Assembly: GCF_933775445.1 (NCBI RefSeq)
Contig: NC_065873.1
Coordinates: forward strand, 22,630,001 to 22,694,000
Origin: Argentina anserina
Lineage: Eukaryota; Streptophyta; Magnoliopsida; Rosales; Rosaceae
Direction: 5' to 3'
DNA length: 64,000 nt
In this document: positions 40,390-52,427 of the stretch, one piece after another
Position numbering within the stretch: the first letter of the stretch is position 1
Layout: every line of letters begins with the position of its first letter
Position numbers and translations under genes: made by a program
Notes under the pieces: model-generated
The model's input: the letters and a program-made list of their open reading frames with translations, nothing else
Databases searched by the model: none
Told to the model about the DNA's origin: nothing

Positions 40390-42150
40390 AAATAAAAATT
40401 TACAGAGGGGCAAATTGATAGGCGCAAAAACACCTACAAAAATATCATGTTATCAAATTAATTATATCAATATAGTAAATGGTAAATAGGGATCATTACC
40501 CGCAGATGATTAGTGAAACTAAGACTTAAAAATACAAACAAACGCGTAAATTAAAAATTTGGCAGACTCGATCTAGGAACGGAAACCGAATTAATTAGCT
40601 AATCTAGACTCAACAAAAAATTACGAAATTAAATAGACACTAACTAGACACAGTGACGGACTAACACACAAATTTTAAGGGTATTCGGAATTGGTTTGAT
40701 TAGTGAACAAAAATAAATAAGACAAAAGTACTACTGATAACAGAATATTAAAAAATAAATATGGATGTAAATATGAGAAAAACAATAACTAAGAACTTCT
40801 CTCCACCACTAAATATGCTTCAATCACCCCTAACAATGTCAAAAATTATAGATGAATGCACTCACAGTTAAGCCAATATCGTTAGGTCATTAACTGTATT
40901 ACGTTCTCTTACTTGTCATATTAAGCGAAATGTCGGTATCTAGACCAAAAATAATTAAATCATGAAGTTTTAAGAACGTTTGAGTAACAACAAAGAATCT
41001 AAGGTCAATGTCGGTAGCCTTAAATTACTAAGGAATCACTTCACACAAGTACATGCAAAGAACTTCTTATCTCTCATAGAATATGCAACGATATGTCGGT
41101 TATATACATATTCAAGATAATAAAATCCTAAAACATGCATCAAAGTATCGACTCAATGAGACATGTAATACAATTATCAATGAACAATCAGTGAAGAAAT
41201 TCTCATCTAAAATTATATAAATCAATTGGAGTTTGAAATCGAAGACATATCTAAAGCTTTGATTAGCCCCTAACTATCAAGGAATTTAGATACACATAAT
41301 CTTGAATAAAAGCATCAAAGATACATGAGAGATGAATTAAATGAGAAGAGACCCAACTTCCTTTTTCTTGTGGAGGCTTGATGAAATTTTAGCACCTTGA
41401 TGAGATGTGAGTTGTAACTTGAGGAGATTGAAAGTGACTTCGCTTCGGCTCTCTATGTCCGTTTTCTCCCATTTCTCTTATTTTCTTCTCTCTATTTTTT
41501 TCTTCCCCCCCCCCCCTCTCTCTCTCTCTCTCTCTTGGTTGGTTGTGAAAAAAATGGTGTATGGAGATGGTGATGATGGAGGTTTTTGTATAGAAGAATT
41601 GTGGTGGAAAAAGTAGAGAAAAGTGAGAGATAATGATGTATTGAGTGGGGTGAGTGATCATGAAAAGAAGTGGAATGAAGTGGGTGATCATGAAATAAGT
41701 AAATGATCATGGAGAGAAGTGAGTTATAAAGAAGGAAGTAAGTGGTCATGAAAAGAATTGTGTGATCATAGAATGAAGTGGAAGGAAATTGGTGATTATG
41801 AAAGAAGTGAATGATCATGGAGGAAATAAGTGATAAAAAAAGTAGCGATGGACATATAGGTGATGATTACATTCAAAATAAAATCAGATTTTTGCATAAT
41901 ATAGGTGTAGATTTTTGGACAATAGGGATTCATGATTTTGTGAGAAAAAGAGAAAAATAATGTAGTTAAATCTCAACTAAAAAGATGAGATCTAGTTGTG
42001 ATAGAACAATGTGTTGTTCCTCTATAAATTGGTGGTGCTCAGAAAATTACCGGAATTTCATATTTTTCTTTTCTTCTTTATTCCATTTCAAAATACCTAA
42101 AAACAAATAAAATTAATTAAAAATATAAAAACATAACGAATCAACTTTTA
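40390..42150. repeat. probable interspersed repeat between GDSL copies, unclassified
   Basis: AT-rich non-coding DNA between the pseudogene and the third GDSL copy. It carries a C-tract and (CT)n at 41505-41536, and a repeat block at ~41630-41835. Its composition and lack of genes suggest a long non-coding retroelement fragment in minus orientation, but I could not define ends or target-site duplications. Confidence 0.35.
41630..41835. repeat. degenerate minisatellite, 'gtgatcatgaa(a)gaagtg' unit
   Basis: The words 'gtgatcatgaaa' / 'aatgatcatgga' and 'agaagtg(g/a)aatgaag' alternate at least six times with units of about 25-45 bp. Frames reading through it on the minus strand are repeat artefacts. 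Confidence 0.75.
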
Positions 42151-42212
42151 ACTTATTGTGAAACATAATTTCTTATCTTTAACTCATACGTAATATAAAC
42201 GAGACAGCACAT

Positions 42213-44353
42213 TTATTTCACTAAGTTCTTATTTAGGTTCAAAGTTCGATCAAAACTCCTGTGACAAGCTTGTTTGAAAGGCAGAGGTGCATCTGAATAT
42301 GCTCCGGTTGAAATTTTATCAAAAATAAATTTTGCAGCTGCCTCGGTGTAGTGAATACCATCCCAGTTCACTCTCTTTGAGGGGTTTTTGCATGAACCAA
42401 CAAAGACTTGGCTACCATTGACTGTAATTGTTGCTCCACATTCTGCACTACTGTTATAGTTGTATTTACCACCACCATAGCCACAACAAGCAACAAGTGG
42501 GAGCTCAAATCCTGCCAAAAAATGCCAGCAGTTGGTTTATACAATTCAAGCGAGTGAATCCGTGAATTCAAAATGTCAAGAAGATTTGTACCAGATTCGT
42601 AATGCTTATATATCAACTTACCATACTTTTTGGGTTCCTTGAAAAGAGAGTACTTGACAGAATACACATCTACATAAGTGAATGCAGCCAAAGGCAGATC
42701 CTTCCTGAGTTGAACTACAGCCTGCTTCAGCTGGTGGTTAAAATGTTGAGCTACTTCATTGTAGGCCTTTGCACAGCCAACCTCATCTTTCTCAGCTGAT
42801 GGGAAGTTTGCCGCAATGTATGGTAGGCAGCCAACCGGCCCCGTGTTATGGATCCAAAATGACCTTGCTCCCAAACCATATATTTTCTACATCAGCACAA
42901 ATATAGAATGAACAACTATTATTACAACATATGAATTTAATCAACTTCAACATGTAACCATTGTTGCTTGTGTTTTAAGAAACCTTCAGCAAAAGAAATC
43001 AACTTTGTGGGATAAATTGACAAGCTTTTCCTCAAAGAGGTGGTTGATAGTTGGTAATACTAATGATTACCTTAATATTAGTTGAGAAACCAGTGACTAT
43101 ATCAGGAACAGATGCATTTACTTCCTGCACAGTCATATTACTGAAGAATCCCGCGCCAAGATCATTCTGACCAATGTCGAATGTGTATAAAGCTTTGGAG
43201 AAGTACTCCTTCTTTGGCATTAAACTTGCAAATATTCCCCCTACAAAAAAAAAAGAGCCGATCAACTTCCTAGTTAAAATGGAATTTATCTCAAAGAAGT
43301 GACGACTCACGAGTAATGTGATTCCTAAGTATTGACATTCTCCAGTACTTTACCTCGATGCCTTATCAGCTGTGATCTGGTTTTTAGTTGCAGGAACTGC
43401 ACATATTGGATATCAAGATAGAACGGACTAAATCCACCGGCTGGTATTATGAGGTCTGGGAGTCTAATAGTTGCAGCTGCAGTGGCGAAATTTGCCCCAT
43501 GCGAGAAATTTGTCCCAAGAGAATCCAGATATGCACTTAGATAAGGGTGACCAAGACTCTTTGCTGAACCACAAGACAGTCTCTTGAGTATAGTACAAAT
43601 TACAACAGATAACTAAACAGAGTACATAATACAATCTCTCTGATAAAGCTGAAATGATGAAAGACAAACAGTAATCAATGATTAGGTCACAAGGTTGATG
43701 AGTATACAACTGGAAACTGGAAGGTCTCCCCTAATCTATTGTCTAAGCACTAATTGTTTCAACATGCCCACATTAATGACATGGGAAGAACCTTTTAGTG
43801 CGACCAGCAAGATAAATTCTTTCACCACATCCACTTATCAAGTTAATATCCACCAACACTTTCTCCTCATTGTATACACATAAAGTGCAGTCCAATGTCA
43901 TCAAGAAATGAGTGTCTAGAAACCATCCTGGCCCTACAACTTTCTACGAAGTTTGATAATTCAACCTTGAGAAAATGCACTGTATCTTTCTACAACCATG
44001 TGTGTTTGAATTGTCAACCAGGAAGAACTCCTAAACCTTGGCAAATGATACAACCTATACATGTTAATGTATAATGAAGGTAAGAATAACATACCCAGGA
44101 AGTCGATAATGAGCCTTCCATCAGAGAATCTTCCGGCTGGCATACCGAAATAGGTCTCTCCATAAGGTGTGGTTGCTGGTATAAGAGATGCAGACAGTCC
44201 ACCAGTATCAGAATTCGAGTCTCCAAAGTTGAAGATGGCTGGAAATTCGCAGTCTTTCAAACTGAAGATGGGGATCACAGTACTACTGATAGTAAGAAAT
44301 ATGAGCATATAGTAGCAGAAGAAAGATTCAATAAGTTTAGGAAAGTACTCCAT
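42213..44353 (-). CDS. GDSL esterase/lipase, copy 3 of a tandem cluster
   Basis: Five exons on the minus strand: 44353-44095, 43563-43354, 43240-43071, 42886-42622, 42511-42213, giving 400 residues. Signal peptide ~1-31 (MEYFPKLIESFFCYYML...). Block I FNFGDSNSDTGG gives Ser46; GQNDLGAGFF and WDGIHYTEAA (Asp352, His355) complete the catalytic set. It differs from copy 1 by a 13-residue C-terminal extension after QACHRS, caused by loss of the stop codon used in copy 1. A TATATATA box sits ~55 bp upstream of the ATG, which copy 1 lacks. Likely a secreted cell-wall acyl/acetyl esterase of the At3g26430/fucosidase-like clade; substrate unknown. Confidence 0.93.
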
Positions 44354-44405
44354 GGTGGAGAAATACCAAAAAGATATATGCATATGAGAACTAAATTGTG
44401 TATGT

Positions 44406-44413
44406 TATATATA
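44406..44413 (-). promoter_or_regulatory. TATA box of GDSL copy 3
   Basis: TATATATA on the minus strand, ~53-60 bp before the start codon, in the position expected for a plant core promoter with a short 5' UTR. The aligned positions in copy 1 (~38355-38372) and in the pseudogene (~40110-40125) lack it. Confidence 0.6.
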
Positions 44414-45231
44414 GTGTAATGAAAGGTGCAGTTTACTTCCACTGTATTATCAGGTGGCATCTAAATGATTTAATTGTTGGTTTAAGCTTTAGTCTAAGTA
44501 CATATTCAACCAAAATGAAAACAGGGGCCACTAGATGACCAAGAACGTGTGAATATCTAATGAGTCTCAGAGTAGGATGTCGTGATCCTTTTGGATTTGA
44601 CATACAGATTAATTTCGGGAATTACTGGGAAAGGGAAAGCTGAGATGAGTCAAATACTTATCACAAGCGTTTTTACCCCCCTCCCCCAAAAAAAAAAAGC
44701 AGCTCGAATCATACGACCTTGTATTTCTGATGCAATCATTCCAACTTCATTTCTTAGATAGAAAGCAAAATACATATAAAAAAATGATAGAGGGATGTGG
44801 ATAGAACACAACATTTCCTGCAGGTAATACGTTAGAGAATATGATAAAAAAATGCAGTTACTTTTTACAGAATCTGAACTAAGATCTATAACATTTGATC
44901 CCAATTTTTCAGCAGCCACTTGAGCAAGAGCTCGTAGATACGTAAAAGAAAAGTGCAGAGATTAGCTACCACAAATTACAATGCCACTGAAGCTATGTTA
45001 TTTGAATAGAAACTTTACTCAATCATTCAAATCACTTCAAAATTCCACCTTTAACTCTTTGAATATTGAAAATTATTATATACAGATTTCTAAACAGGGG
45101 CAATAGGAAAACAGATACAATCAAAATAGAGAACACCCTTACACAGATTGTTGCAGAAATACATTTTTTGGCTGTTGCTGCAGAAACTTCTTCAGCACCA
45201 GGGAAATACCAAATAGTGTTGTTCATGGATG
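44414..45231. other. intergenic region upstream of GDSL copy 3
   Basis: No gene seen. Includes the 3' UTR side of the At4g08330-like gene. Minus-strand open frames here have no family features. Confidence 0.4.
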
Positions 45232-46403
45232 TCAATCTAAAAATGAAGGCCCACATCCTTCAGAATTTGAAGGCTGCAACGAACGAATTCTAACATCATA
45301 CTTTCTGCATTTAGAACTTTCACGGCCTGAAGATGAAGAATCTGATCCATCCGATACGAGTGAGTAAGAAGCCGAAGAATTATAATCGTCATAAGCATTT
45401 CCTATGTGGTTACCGCACTTGCGACAAAGAAGTTTAGTTTTCCGGCTGAACAAACCCCAAGAACGCCTAGAGAAATGGGGTTTACATTGAAGTTCATCTA
45501 CCTGACTAAATCTGCTCTCATCAATGTAAAAGAACGAAATGATCCCTCTCTTTATAGATTTCCCATACTTATTAGAGCCAATCAAAGATGTGTTCCGGTT
45601 CTTAGAGCTCAGGTTCAGCTCATAGCCACATGCACCACAGCTGCATGAAGGAAACAAAAAACCACTTTCATATAATATGTCCTGCAACTCCGATCCAAAT
45701 TAAAAACAACTAAACAGAAAGTCCAAGAATGCGAGAATCATAAGAGTTTGCAAAGCAGGAGGTAAATGTAATGTTCCTCGAACATAAATTGTTACTCTTA
45801 GCATTTGTTTCGAAAACTAATACGAGTTCCGACTAATATGAGTTTGTTTCGAAAACTAAGAATTGATCACTGAAATGGAGTTTATAACTATATGTATTTC
45901 CTGTTTCCCAACTTCCAAAATAGACTGGAGACATAGTAATACCTTCATTACTTATTCACTTACTGCAAGCCCTCACATTTTTGTTCTGGGAAACCCAATT
46001 TTCAACTTAATATATAGTTGTGGCAATATTAAACAGCACCCTTTTCACAGATCAAAGCTTCCTTATTTGTTTAATGTTTTTCTGGGCCCGAAAACCTTAA
46101 AAATCAAATCTTACACCAGCAATCACAACTTGATCCTACAAAGTTCCTTAAATTCATAACAACTAAGCATCAATCACCACCAGTTAAAGCCACAAGAAAT
46201 TAAAGATTCGATTTTTACTCTCACATTAACAGTATCAAAGAAACGAACTTCAGGGTAATTAAAAGCTAAACAAACCCAATTTGTATATGAATTGAAAGAT
46301 TGAAATGGGACCTGTAATTGACATCGGCACGAGAAGAAGAAGACAATGAAGGATGGTAAGCTCCGGTGAGATAACCGCCTCTGAAAGCCGTCGGATTCTC
46401 CAT
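45232..46403 (-). CDS. conserved plant CxxC protein, At4g08330-like (predicted plastid)
   Basis: Two exons (46403-46312 and 45640-45232) join in frame to give 166 residues (MENPTAFRGGYLTGAYHP...). This matches the plant family of 'uncharacterised protein At4g08330, chloroplastic'. Two Cys pairs, CGAC (residues ~32-35) and CRKC (~108-111), about 75 residues apart, would form one zinc site, recalling small zinc-ribbon or Mss4-like folds. Between them lies a conserved core (SIKRGIISFFYIDESRFSQVDELQCKPHF). The C-terminus is Ser-rich and acidic. The N-terminus (Ser/Arg-rich, few acids) could act as a transit peptide, but this is weak. Function is unknown in any species I recall. Confidence 0.88.
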
Positions 46404-47040
46404 ACTTAACAAGCAGCTCGAAATCAACGGCAGCAGAGACGGTGGCGGAGATATCCGAGAAGATTGAACAGTAAAACAGAGTTTGGTGGAGTTGGATTAG
46501 GGTGGTGGTGATTGTGTCCCGTCTAGTTCGGGGTGGAGTTTAACCGCCAAGTTGAGCTGGATCTCTTCTGAAAACGACGTAGTTTCGGAGACAGTTGAAG
46601 AAGAAAGAAGAAGAAGAACGGAATTCGGAGATAAACAGAGTGTGAATGAATGCCGAATGCGCTCCCCCTTACTTGGTTGGTGCTTACATGGAGTCATGGA
46701 CTATAACGGCAACAAGAAATCATTAGTCCATTGTTTTTTCAGGAATATTATTTCTCATTTATCAAGCTATAATATTCATAGTGACTTTACTATAAGATTG
46801 TTGACCGACATTTATAGAAGATCAATTATCATATAGTTTTACGTTATACGTGTCCATGTTCAAGTTTTTGACTATACTAATAAGGTTGTAGAGTTTTTTG
46901 TTCATGATCCTTTTTTGTAGAACTTTGATGACTGTGATCACCAGCTCCAACTGATGATGCAATTTTTTCGTTTAGTAATATGGTGATGAAGAGAAGAATT
47001 TGGTAAGTAGGTGTGACATTGAATAATAAAAGAGTGAATG
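46404..47040. other. promoter region of the At4g08330-like gene
   Basis: No gene seen. The plus-strand frame at 46552-46836 overlaps the likely promoter/5' UTR and shows no domain. Confidence 0.4.
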
Positions 47041-49538
47041 TGTCACGGTCTTAAAATTTCGAAAGATAAAAATTCAAATTCGAAGTCATTAAAACTTTAA
47101 AACAATCTCAAATATATTGAAATCATCTTATAATAACAGTGTATCGAAACTGAGTCCACAACATGACTCAGTCGACTTGAAAAATACATAACCAATGAAA
47201 ATGTAAAATTCACTCAATCCTCACCACAAACATAGGAAATAAATCTTCGACAATCTTCAGAGAAAGCACTCACGTTATGCTAATCCACACCTGCAGAACT
47301 ATCTCTTACACCATCGAATAGGTGCACCGGGATTGTAAACACAAACCCGGTAAGCTTTGCAGCTCGTATGAGTAAACCAACAATATAACACACATCTCAT
47401 ACAAAAGAAAATATGTCAAATAACATTTTAAGACCAACGTACTCATGTGACACTGGGCAACCCATCTGTTACCCAAAATCATTTAAAACATGGGTACTCA
47501 TGAGACCCAGGTAACCCATTTGTTACCCTTCATAGGCACTGGGCAACCCATCTGGTTACCTAAAATCATGTAAAACATTGGTACTCATGAGACCCATGTA
47601 CTCATCTGTTACCCCCCATGCAGTACACCGACAGACACTGAGCAGCCCATATGTACCTAATGTCACTAAAAAAATATGGGTACTCATAAGACCCATGCAA
47701 CCCATCTGTTACCTCTTATGCAGTACACCGGCATACAAATTATAACTCTAACTGAATCGTAAACGACACCCGGCCAAAGCTCGGTTACGATTACTACCAA
47801 CACGTCTGAAGACAAAAAAATACGTCCGAAGACAGAAAAAAACACATTCGAATACAGAAAACGTTTTAACAAGACTCAATGTTAAAATCACGTACAATAA
47901 AAATCCACCCATGTTATTGTACTACAACAAAGCGACTCTTGCTCAAATAAAATAAATATAGTTGTCACAGTATAATTCATTTGGAAATAAGAACGTGACA
48001 ATATAAAATATAGCAACTCATATATATGTATCGTATTTACCATTTTATACACATATACAACCCACTATATCATATACATGTCCTAGTTCGATCTTTTAAC
48101 AAAAAAAACGTAACTATGAGTCACCGCCAAAGGTAGACTCGTCATAGTGAGATTTACTCACATTCAGCATAGTTCATAATCACTAAAACTTTTTCAAAAT
48201 CATTTATTAAAATAGTGTTTCACTTACCCATGAACCGTAGACGATCAAGTTCACAAATTTAAACCAAAACATATTTTTTTAAAAATAATTTTTATAACTA
48301 GTGATGCAACGACTACGGTAAGAACTCAAACTAAATTCAATAATTATAACGCTACTTCGATCATGATGATCATTGTGAGGTTTACTCACCTTATTTCCCG
48401 CGTGCAACTTCCACGACACCGAAAACAATTCTCTCACTTGTTTCGTCAGTCAAATAGCATAATAAAATGCTTAGAAAACGATACGTAAAATATCAGGTGA
48501 CGATTTCAGTATAGCTAAATGTTATTCATAGAACACTATTCATGTTTTACTGTTTACTAAACATTGTTCGGGTTTACTGTTTTTACATAACACTGTTCAT
48601 AATATTTGTTCATGAACCATGTTTACAATAATTGTTCATGAACACTGTTCACAGTAACTGTTCATGCGACACCACTATTTCCCGACCACCACCAATGACC
48701 ACCAAATTTCACCACCACAATCTAAATGACATTCCTAACAACTTTATAGTTCACCACAAAGTCTAATTTGGAGCCTAAAAACTTCAATTTAACAAAAACC
48801 GAAAAGCCCCAATTTAAAACTTAAGATTTATTTTCTTCGATTCTCTTAGCACACAACGATTTGGGTTCAATATTTTGGAGGGTTTGTAGTATGGAATGAG
48901 ACCTTCAAAATGGGACAAGAATCTTACCGATTGGTTGCCGGAGAAGGGAGATCCGACGAGTTGAAATTCGGCAAAATATGCATTTTCGGGAGAACTTCCG
49001 AAGTTCACCGCTCCCAAATGACAGTGAGATGGCGGGTGGTGCTGCCACCAATCGACAAGGGACGCAACAACCTTTCAAACGTGACCAGTGCGCCGCTCTA
49101 TGGTGGCCGAACGACAGAGATCTGGCGGCCCAAAATCAGCTGCTCGGGGAGATAATTTCTGAATTTTTTTCGGGTGAACAGTACCCAATCCGAATTCTGA
49201 TTTTTCTCCCCTTTTTCTCTTTAATTCCCATATTTATACTATTTTCCAAAAATGTCTAAATACATTTTGATTCGTAACTTCTTCATACGAACTCCGATTT
49301 AGGCGTAATGTGTGTCCACGAATTCGTATTGACGAACTCTACGACTTCCATGAATGAAGTTTTCTGAGATTTCTAACGTATAAAAATTCATCTCTTGACT
49401 GGTCACGGTAACGTTTCCGTGTATAAATCAATCGAACACTTTTGTTTTCTCCCTCGTATTATATAATCGGATCACCACTAATTTAAATATCTCCGAATAA
49501 TAATTAGAAAAAAATTATAAAATTTCCGGGATATTACA
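47041..49538. mobile_element. probable solo LTR (Ty3/gypsy-like), 2.5 kb
   Basis: A non-coding block beginning TGTCACGGTCTTAAAATTTC and ending AAATTTCCGGGATATTACA, i.e. TGT...ACA termini with matching inner 'aaatttc'. The flanks are GAATG (47036-47040) and AAATG (49539-49543), a 5-bp target-site duplication with one mismatch. There is no gag/pol inside and no second copy in the window, so a solo LTR left by LTR-LTR recombination is the simplest reading. A short tandem repeat lies inside at 47451-47735. The end motifs recall large gypsy LTRs, but superfamily placement is from memory only. Confidence 0.72.
47451..47735. repeat. tandem repeat inside the solo LTR
   Basis: About three copies of a unit starting 'cactgggcaacccatctg' and continuing 'gttacc...aaatcat...aacatgggtactcatgagacccatg'. 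Units start at 47451, 47537 and 47636 (spacing 86 and 99 bp); the last is partial. Confidence 0.8.
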
Positions 49539-49933
49539 AAATGTGATAGACAAATTCTGATTCGGAGTATAGATTCAACTTTATTTCTTCAATTCAATTT
49601 ATTTTTTTTAGCATGATTCACAACAAGAATACTGAAAGGCTAGCTAGTGCAAGGAATCTCTTGTTGAAGAAAAGATCCCATGCCGTCACACATCGTCTTT
49701 CAGCTAGATGTCCAAAACAAGAACCTACTTTATAAAAGAAGAACCTACTTTCTGATGTTGCTGTGGGTTGCTATGAGGTAAACCTCCACATGACTAGGGG
49801 GAAGAGTAGAAGTTTATGAGATACAAATTTGAAGGAAGAGATCGAGAGTAGTATTATCTATCCCATACATGATCTTAAATGATTCTTGTGAGCATAATAA
49901 AGTTCCCTACTCATTTTTTGGTCGACACGTTTT
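49539..49933. other. PsbS 3' flank
   Basis: Downstream region and probable 3' UTR of the PsbS gene. No gene seen. Confidence 0.45.
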
Positions 49934-52427
49934 CTACTCGTCATCTTCATCTGTGATGAATTTACCGGTTCCGGGGTTCACTGCAGCAATGAAGAAGAAG
50001 ACGACATTGAGCAACACAAGAGGTTCGATTTCACTGATGGGGACTCCGGTCTCAATGTTTAACTGGGCTAGAGCTCCCTTCCCTGTGATGATCTCCCCAA
50101 TTAGAGAGAATGCAAATCCCAACTGAGCTAATCTTCCTACGAATAGCTCATTCGCCTTGGTGAATCCGAACAGAGGACCTGTACGTATTTGACACCAAAT
50201 TTAGATATCGATGACATTTATCCTAGCAGGTTGGTTAAGATTAACTAAATTTTAATGTAGTGCAAAATCCCTTAGCAGGTTGGTAATGTAGTGCAAGCTA
50301 GGTTAGCTAGTTACCTCCTTCCTTGAGACCCAAGGCAGCTTTGAATCCTTTCCCTGGAGGAATAACCGCCCCTGGAATTCCGGCGGGAGGATCGTCCACA
50401 AACTGACCACGGTCACCAAGAGCTCCAATGGCTCCAAGCAGGGTGAAAAGGATGAAGAAGAGTAGAAGAGGCTCAGCTTCTACGATTGGAATTCCAGTCT
50501 CCAAATTCAATTGGTTAAGAATTCCTTTTCCTGTAATTGCTTCTCCCAATAAGGACGCCTGCATATTGCAGATCATACAAGAGAAATAACATTAGTTGCA
50601 TGAGTACTCAATATTCGAGTGTGCTTTGTGCTTCTGTAGTGTCACTCAAAGAACATGGCATATCTGAATAACAAAACAAAAATCATGATAATTACATGAA
50701 TGATTATTATAAATTTAGAACGTACAGAACTTAGTGATCTTGAGGCTTTGATGCAGTCTAGTTCAAGCTTCATAAAGTACGCTTGGTTTTAGGTTGAAGA
50801 AGTATTAGAGGGAGGAATATGAGTTTGCACTAATTTTCCAGCATTTTAAAGTTAACTTAAAATATATTTCGAGATGTCGGTGAAAACGAAATTATCAGTC
50901 TTTAAATAAGTATGAGTTATTAAGATATATCGAACATTTTACACCGATTTGGTCTGCCTTGACGAACAATTGCATAAATGAACGTCATCTCCACGATGCC
51001 GCTCTCATTAGTATTCTTCTTGGATGGGTTAGGCTGGTGATTAAAATCTTAGTCACACTTCATGAGTTAGATTACTCATATAAAACGATTTAAAGAAACT
51101 AATAGATCTAATTAGTCTGGACACTCTCATCAATCTGGTATCAGTTTCACTCACCCTCATTAGTCATTATCAGGGGCGGATCCAAGGCATTGTTTATTGG
51201 GGCTCAAGCCCACCCAAATGTTTTGGGATTTAAAGAAAAAAACTAGGTATATATAATTATTTTTGTGGTATTTATATTTGTTCTCAGCCAATTTTTTTTT
51301 AATTATACTCATTCTACACCTTTGGCTTTTATTATTTTCCACAACCCTCCATTCTTGACGCAGTTCACATCGTGTTCGTTATTGAACGTAAAGAGAAATT
51401 GATCTTCCCAGCGCCGTTATGATTCTATTATGTCTTCTAGTTTCTGATTGATATATATATATATATATTGTAAAATAATTTTCTTCTTCTTAAATAATCA
51501 AAATTTCTTAAGTAAAAACTCTTTTAATTATCTTCTCTCTATCTATTGATTTTGAAATTATAAGTACGAGTTATTGAGGTTCAATCTAATCAATTTGAAA
51601 AGAAAAAATTAGTGCGTTTTCTAATGTCTTTGATTTTCATAATTTAAAAACTTATTAACATTTACAGTTTACATGGTTGTAGAGGTAAAAAAAGCCTTCG
51701 ACCAAACTTAAAGCCTACCCCATGTTCAAATCATGGATCCATCATTGGTCATTATATATATTTAACTTTAAAGCATTGTAAATTTGATTTTACGTGTGAA
51801 ACTCTCTAATTTAAAGCAAACTTCTTTCTTATTTTAATACACATTCAGATAATGCAATAAAAAAATACACTTTCAAATAATCAGATCAGATATAGGTCAA
51901 AGAAAAAAGAGAAGCAACTTAGGTAGATGAAAAGGAACAGAGATGAAGGATGTCTCACAGCAAAACCAATCATGGCAACACGACCCACGAAGAGCTCATT
52001 CTCCTTTGTAAAACCAATTCCTCCGGATGTTCCAAAGATACCAGACTCAACCTTGGGCTTTGGCGCTGGTGCCTAATCAATTGGTAATCAACAAACACAA
52101 CAAAACGAATCCAAATCAAACAAATGCAGATATAACGTTATGTTAGGGTTGCATACATGAATAGAGAAAGCATATACTTGACGCTAACGCCGAGATGAAT
52201 ACCTTCTTGGCAGGGGCTTTGGTTTTCGCTTTGAAGAGAGCAACGATGCCAGATGATCTCAACGAAGTGGTCGAAGAAGAAGGGAGTGGCCTGAACACAA
52301 GCTGAGAGAACGACTTGGGTCTAAGTCTCTGAACTTGTAGCTGAAGTAAAGGATCTGATGACTTCAAATCAACCACATTGGTTTTAGCCACACTGCTACT
52401 AGACATGAGCAACATGGTTTGAGCCAT
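49934..52427 (-). CDS. PSBS: photosystem II 22 kDa protein PsbS (NPQ4)
   Basis: Four exons on the minus strand: 52427-52203, 52072-51959, 50558-50315, 50178-49934, giving 275 residues. A Ser/Thr-rich transit peptide (MAQTMLLMSSSS...) of ~60 residues is followed by the mature four-helix thylakoid protein, built as two similar halves: GFTKENELFVGRVAMIGF / LLGEAITGKGILNQLNLETGIP and GFTKANELFVGRLAQLGF / LIGEIITGKGALAQLNIETGVP. Glu133 and Glu237 lie in the lumenal loops 104 residues apart, the same spacing as the pH-sensing Glu122/Glu226 of the reference numbering. PsbS senses lumen acidification and triggers the fast qE part of non-photochemical quenching. The C-terminus (KFITDEDDE) is normal. 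Intron 2 is long (1.4 kb) because of a transposon insertion. Confidence 0.97.
51171..51747. mobile_element. hAT-type non-autonomous element in PsbS intron 2
   Basis: A 577-bp insert flanked by a perfect 8-bp duplication, GTCATTAT, at 51163-51170 and 51748-51755. Ends are CAGGGGCGGATCCA and (reverse complement of the right end) CAATGATGGATCCA, an imperfect inverted repeat. No transposase frame. It lies wholly within the intron between exons 2 and 3. Confidence 0.85.

Noticed and set aside
41492..41818. 108-codon minus-strand frame rich in His/Phe
   Set aside because: It is the translation of the ATCATG minisatellite and adjacent CT tract.
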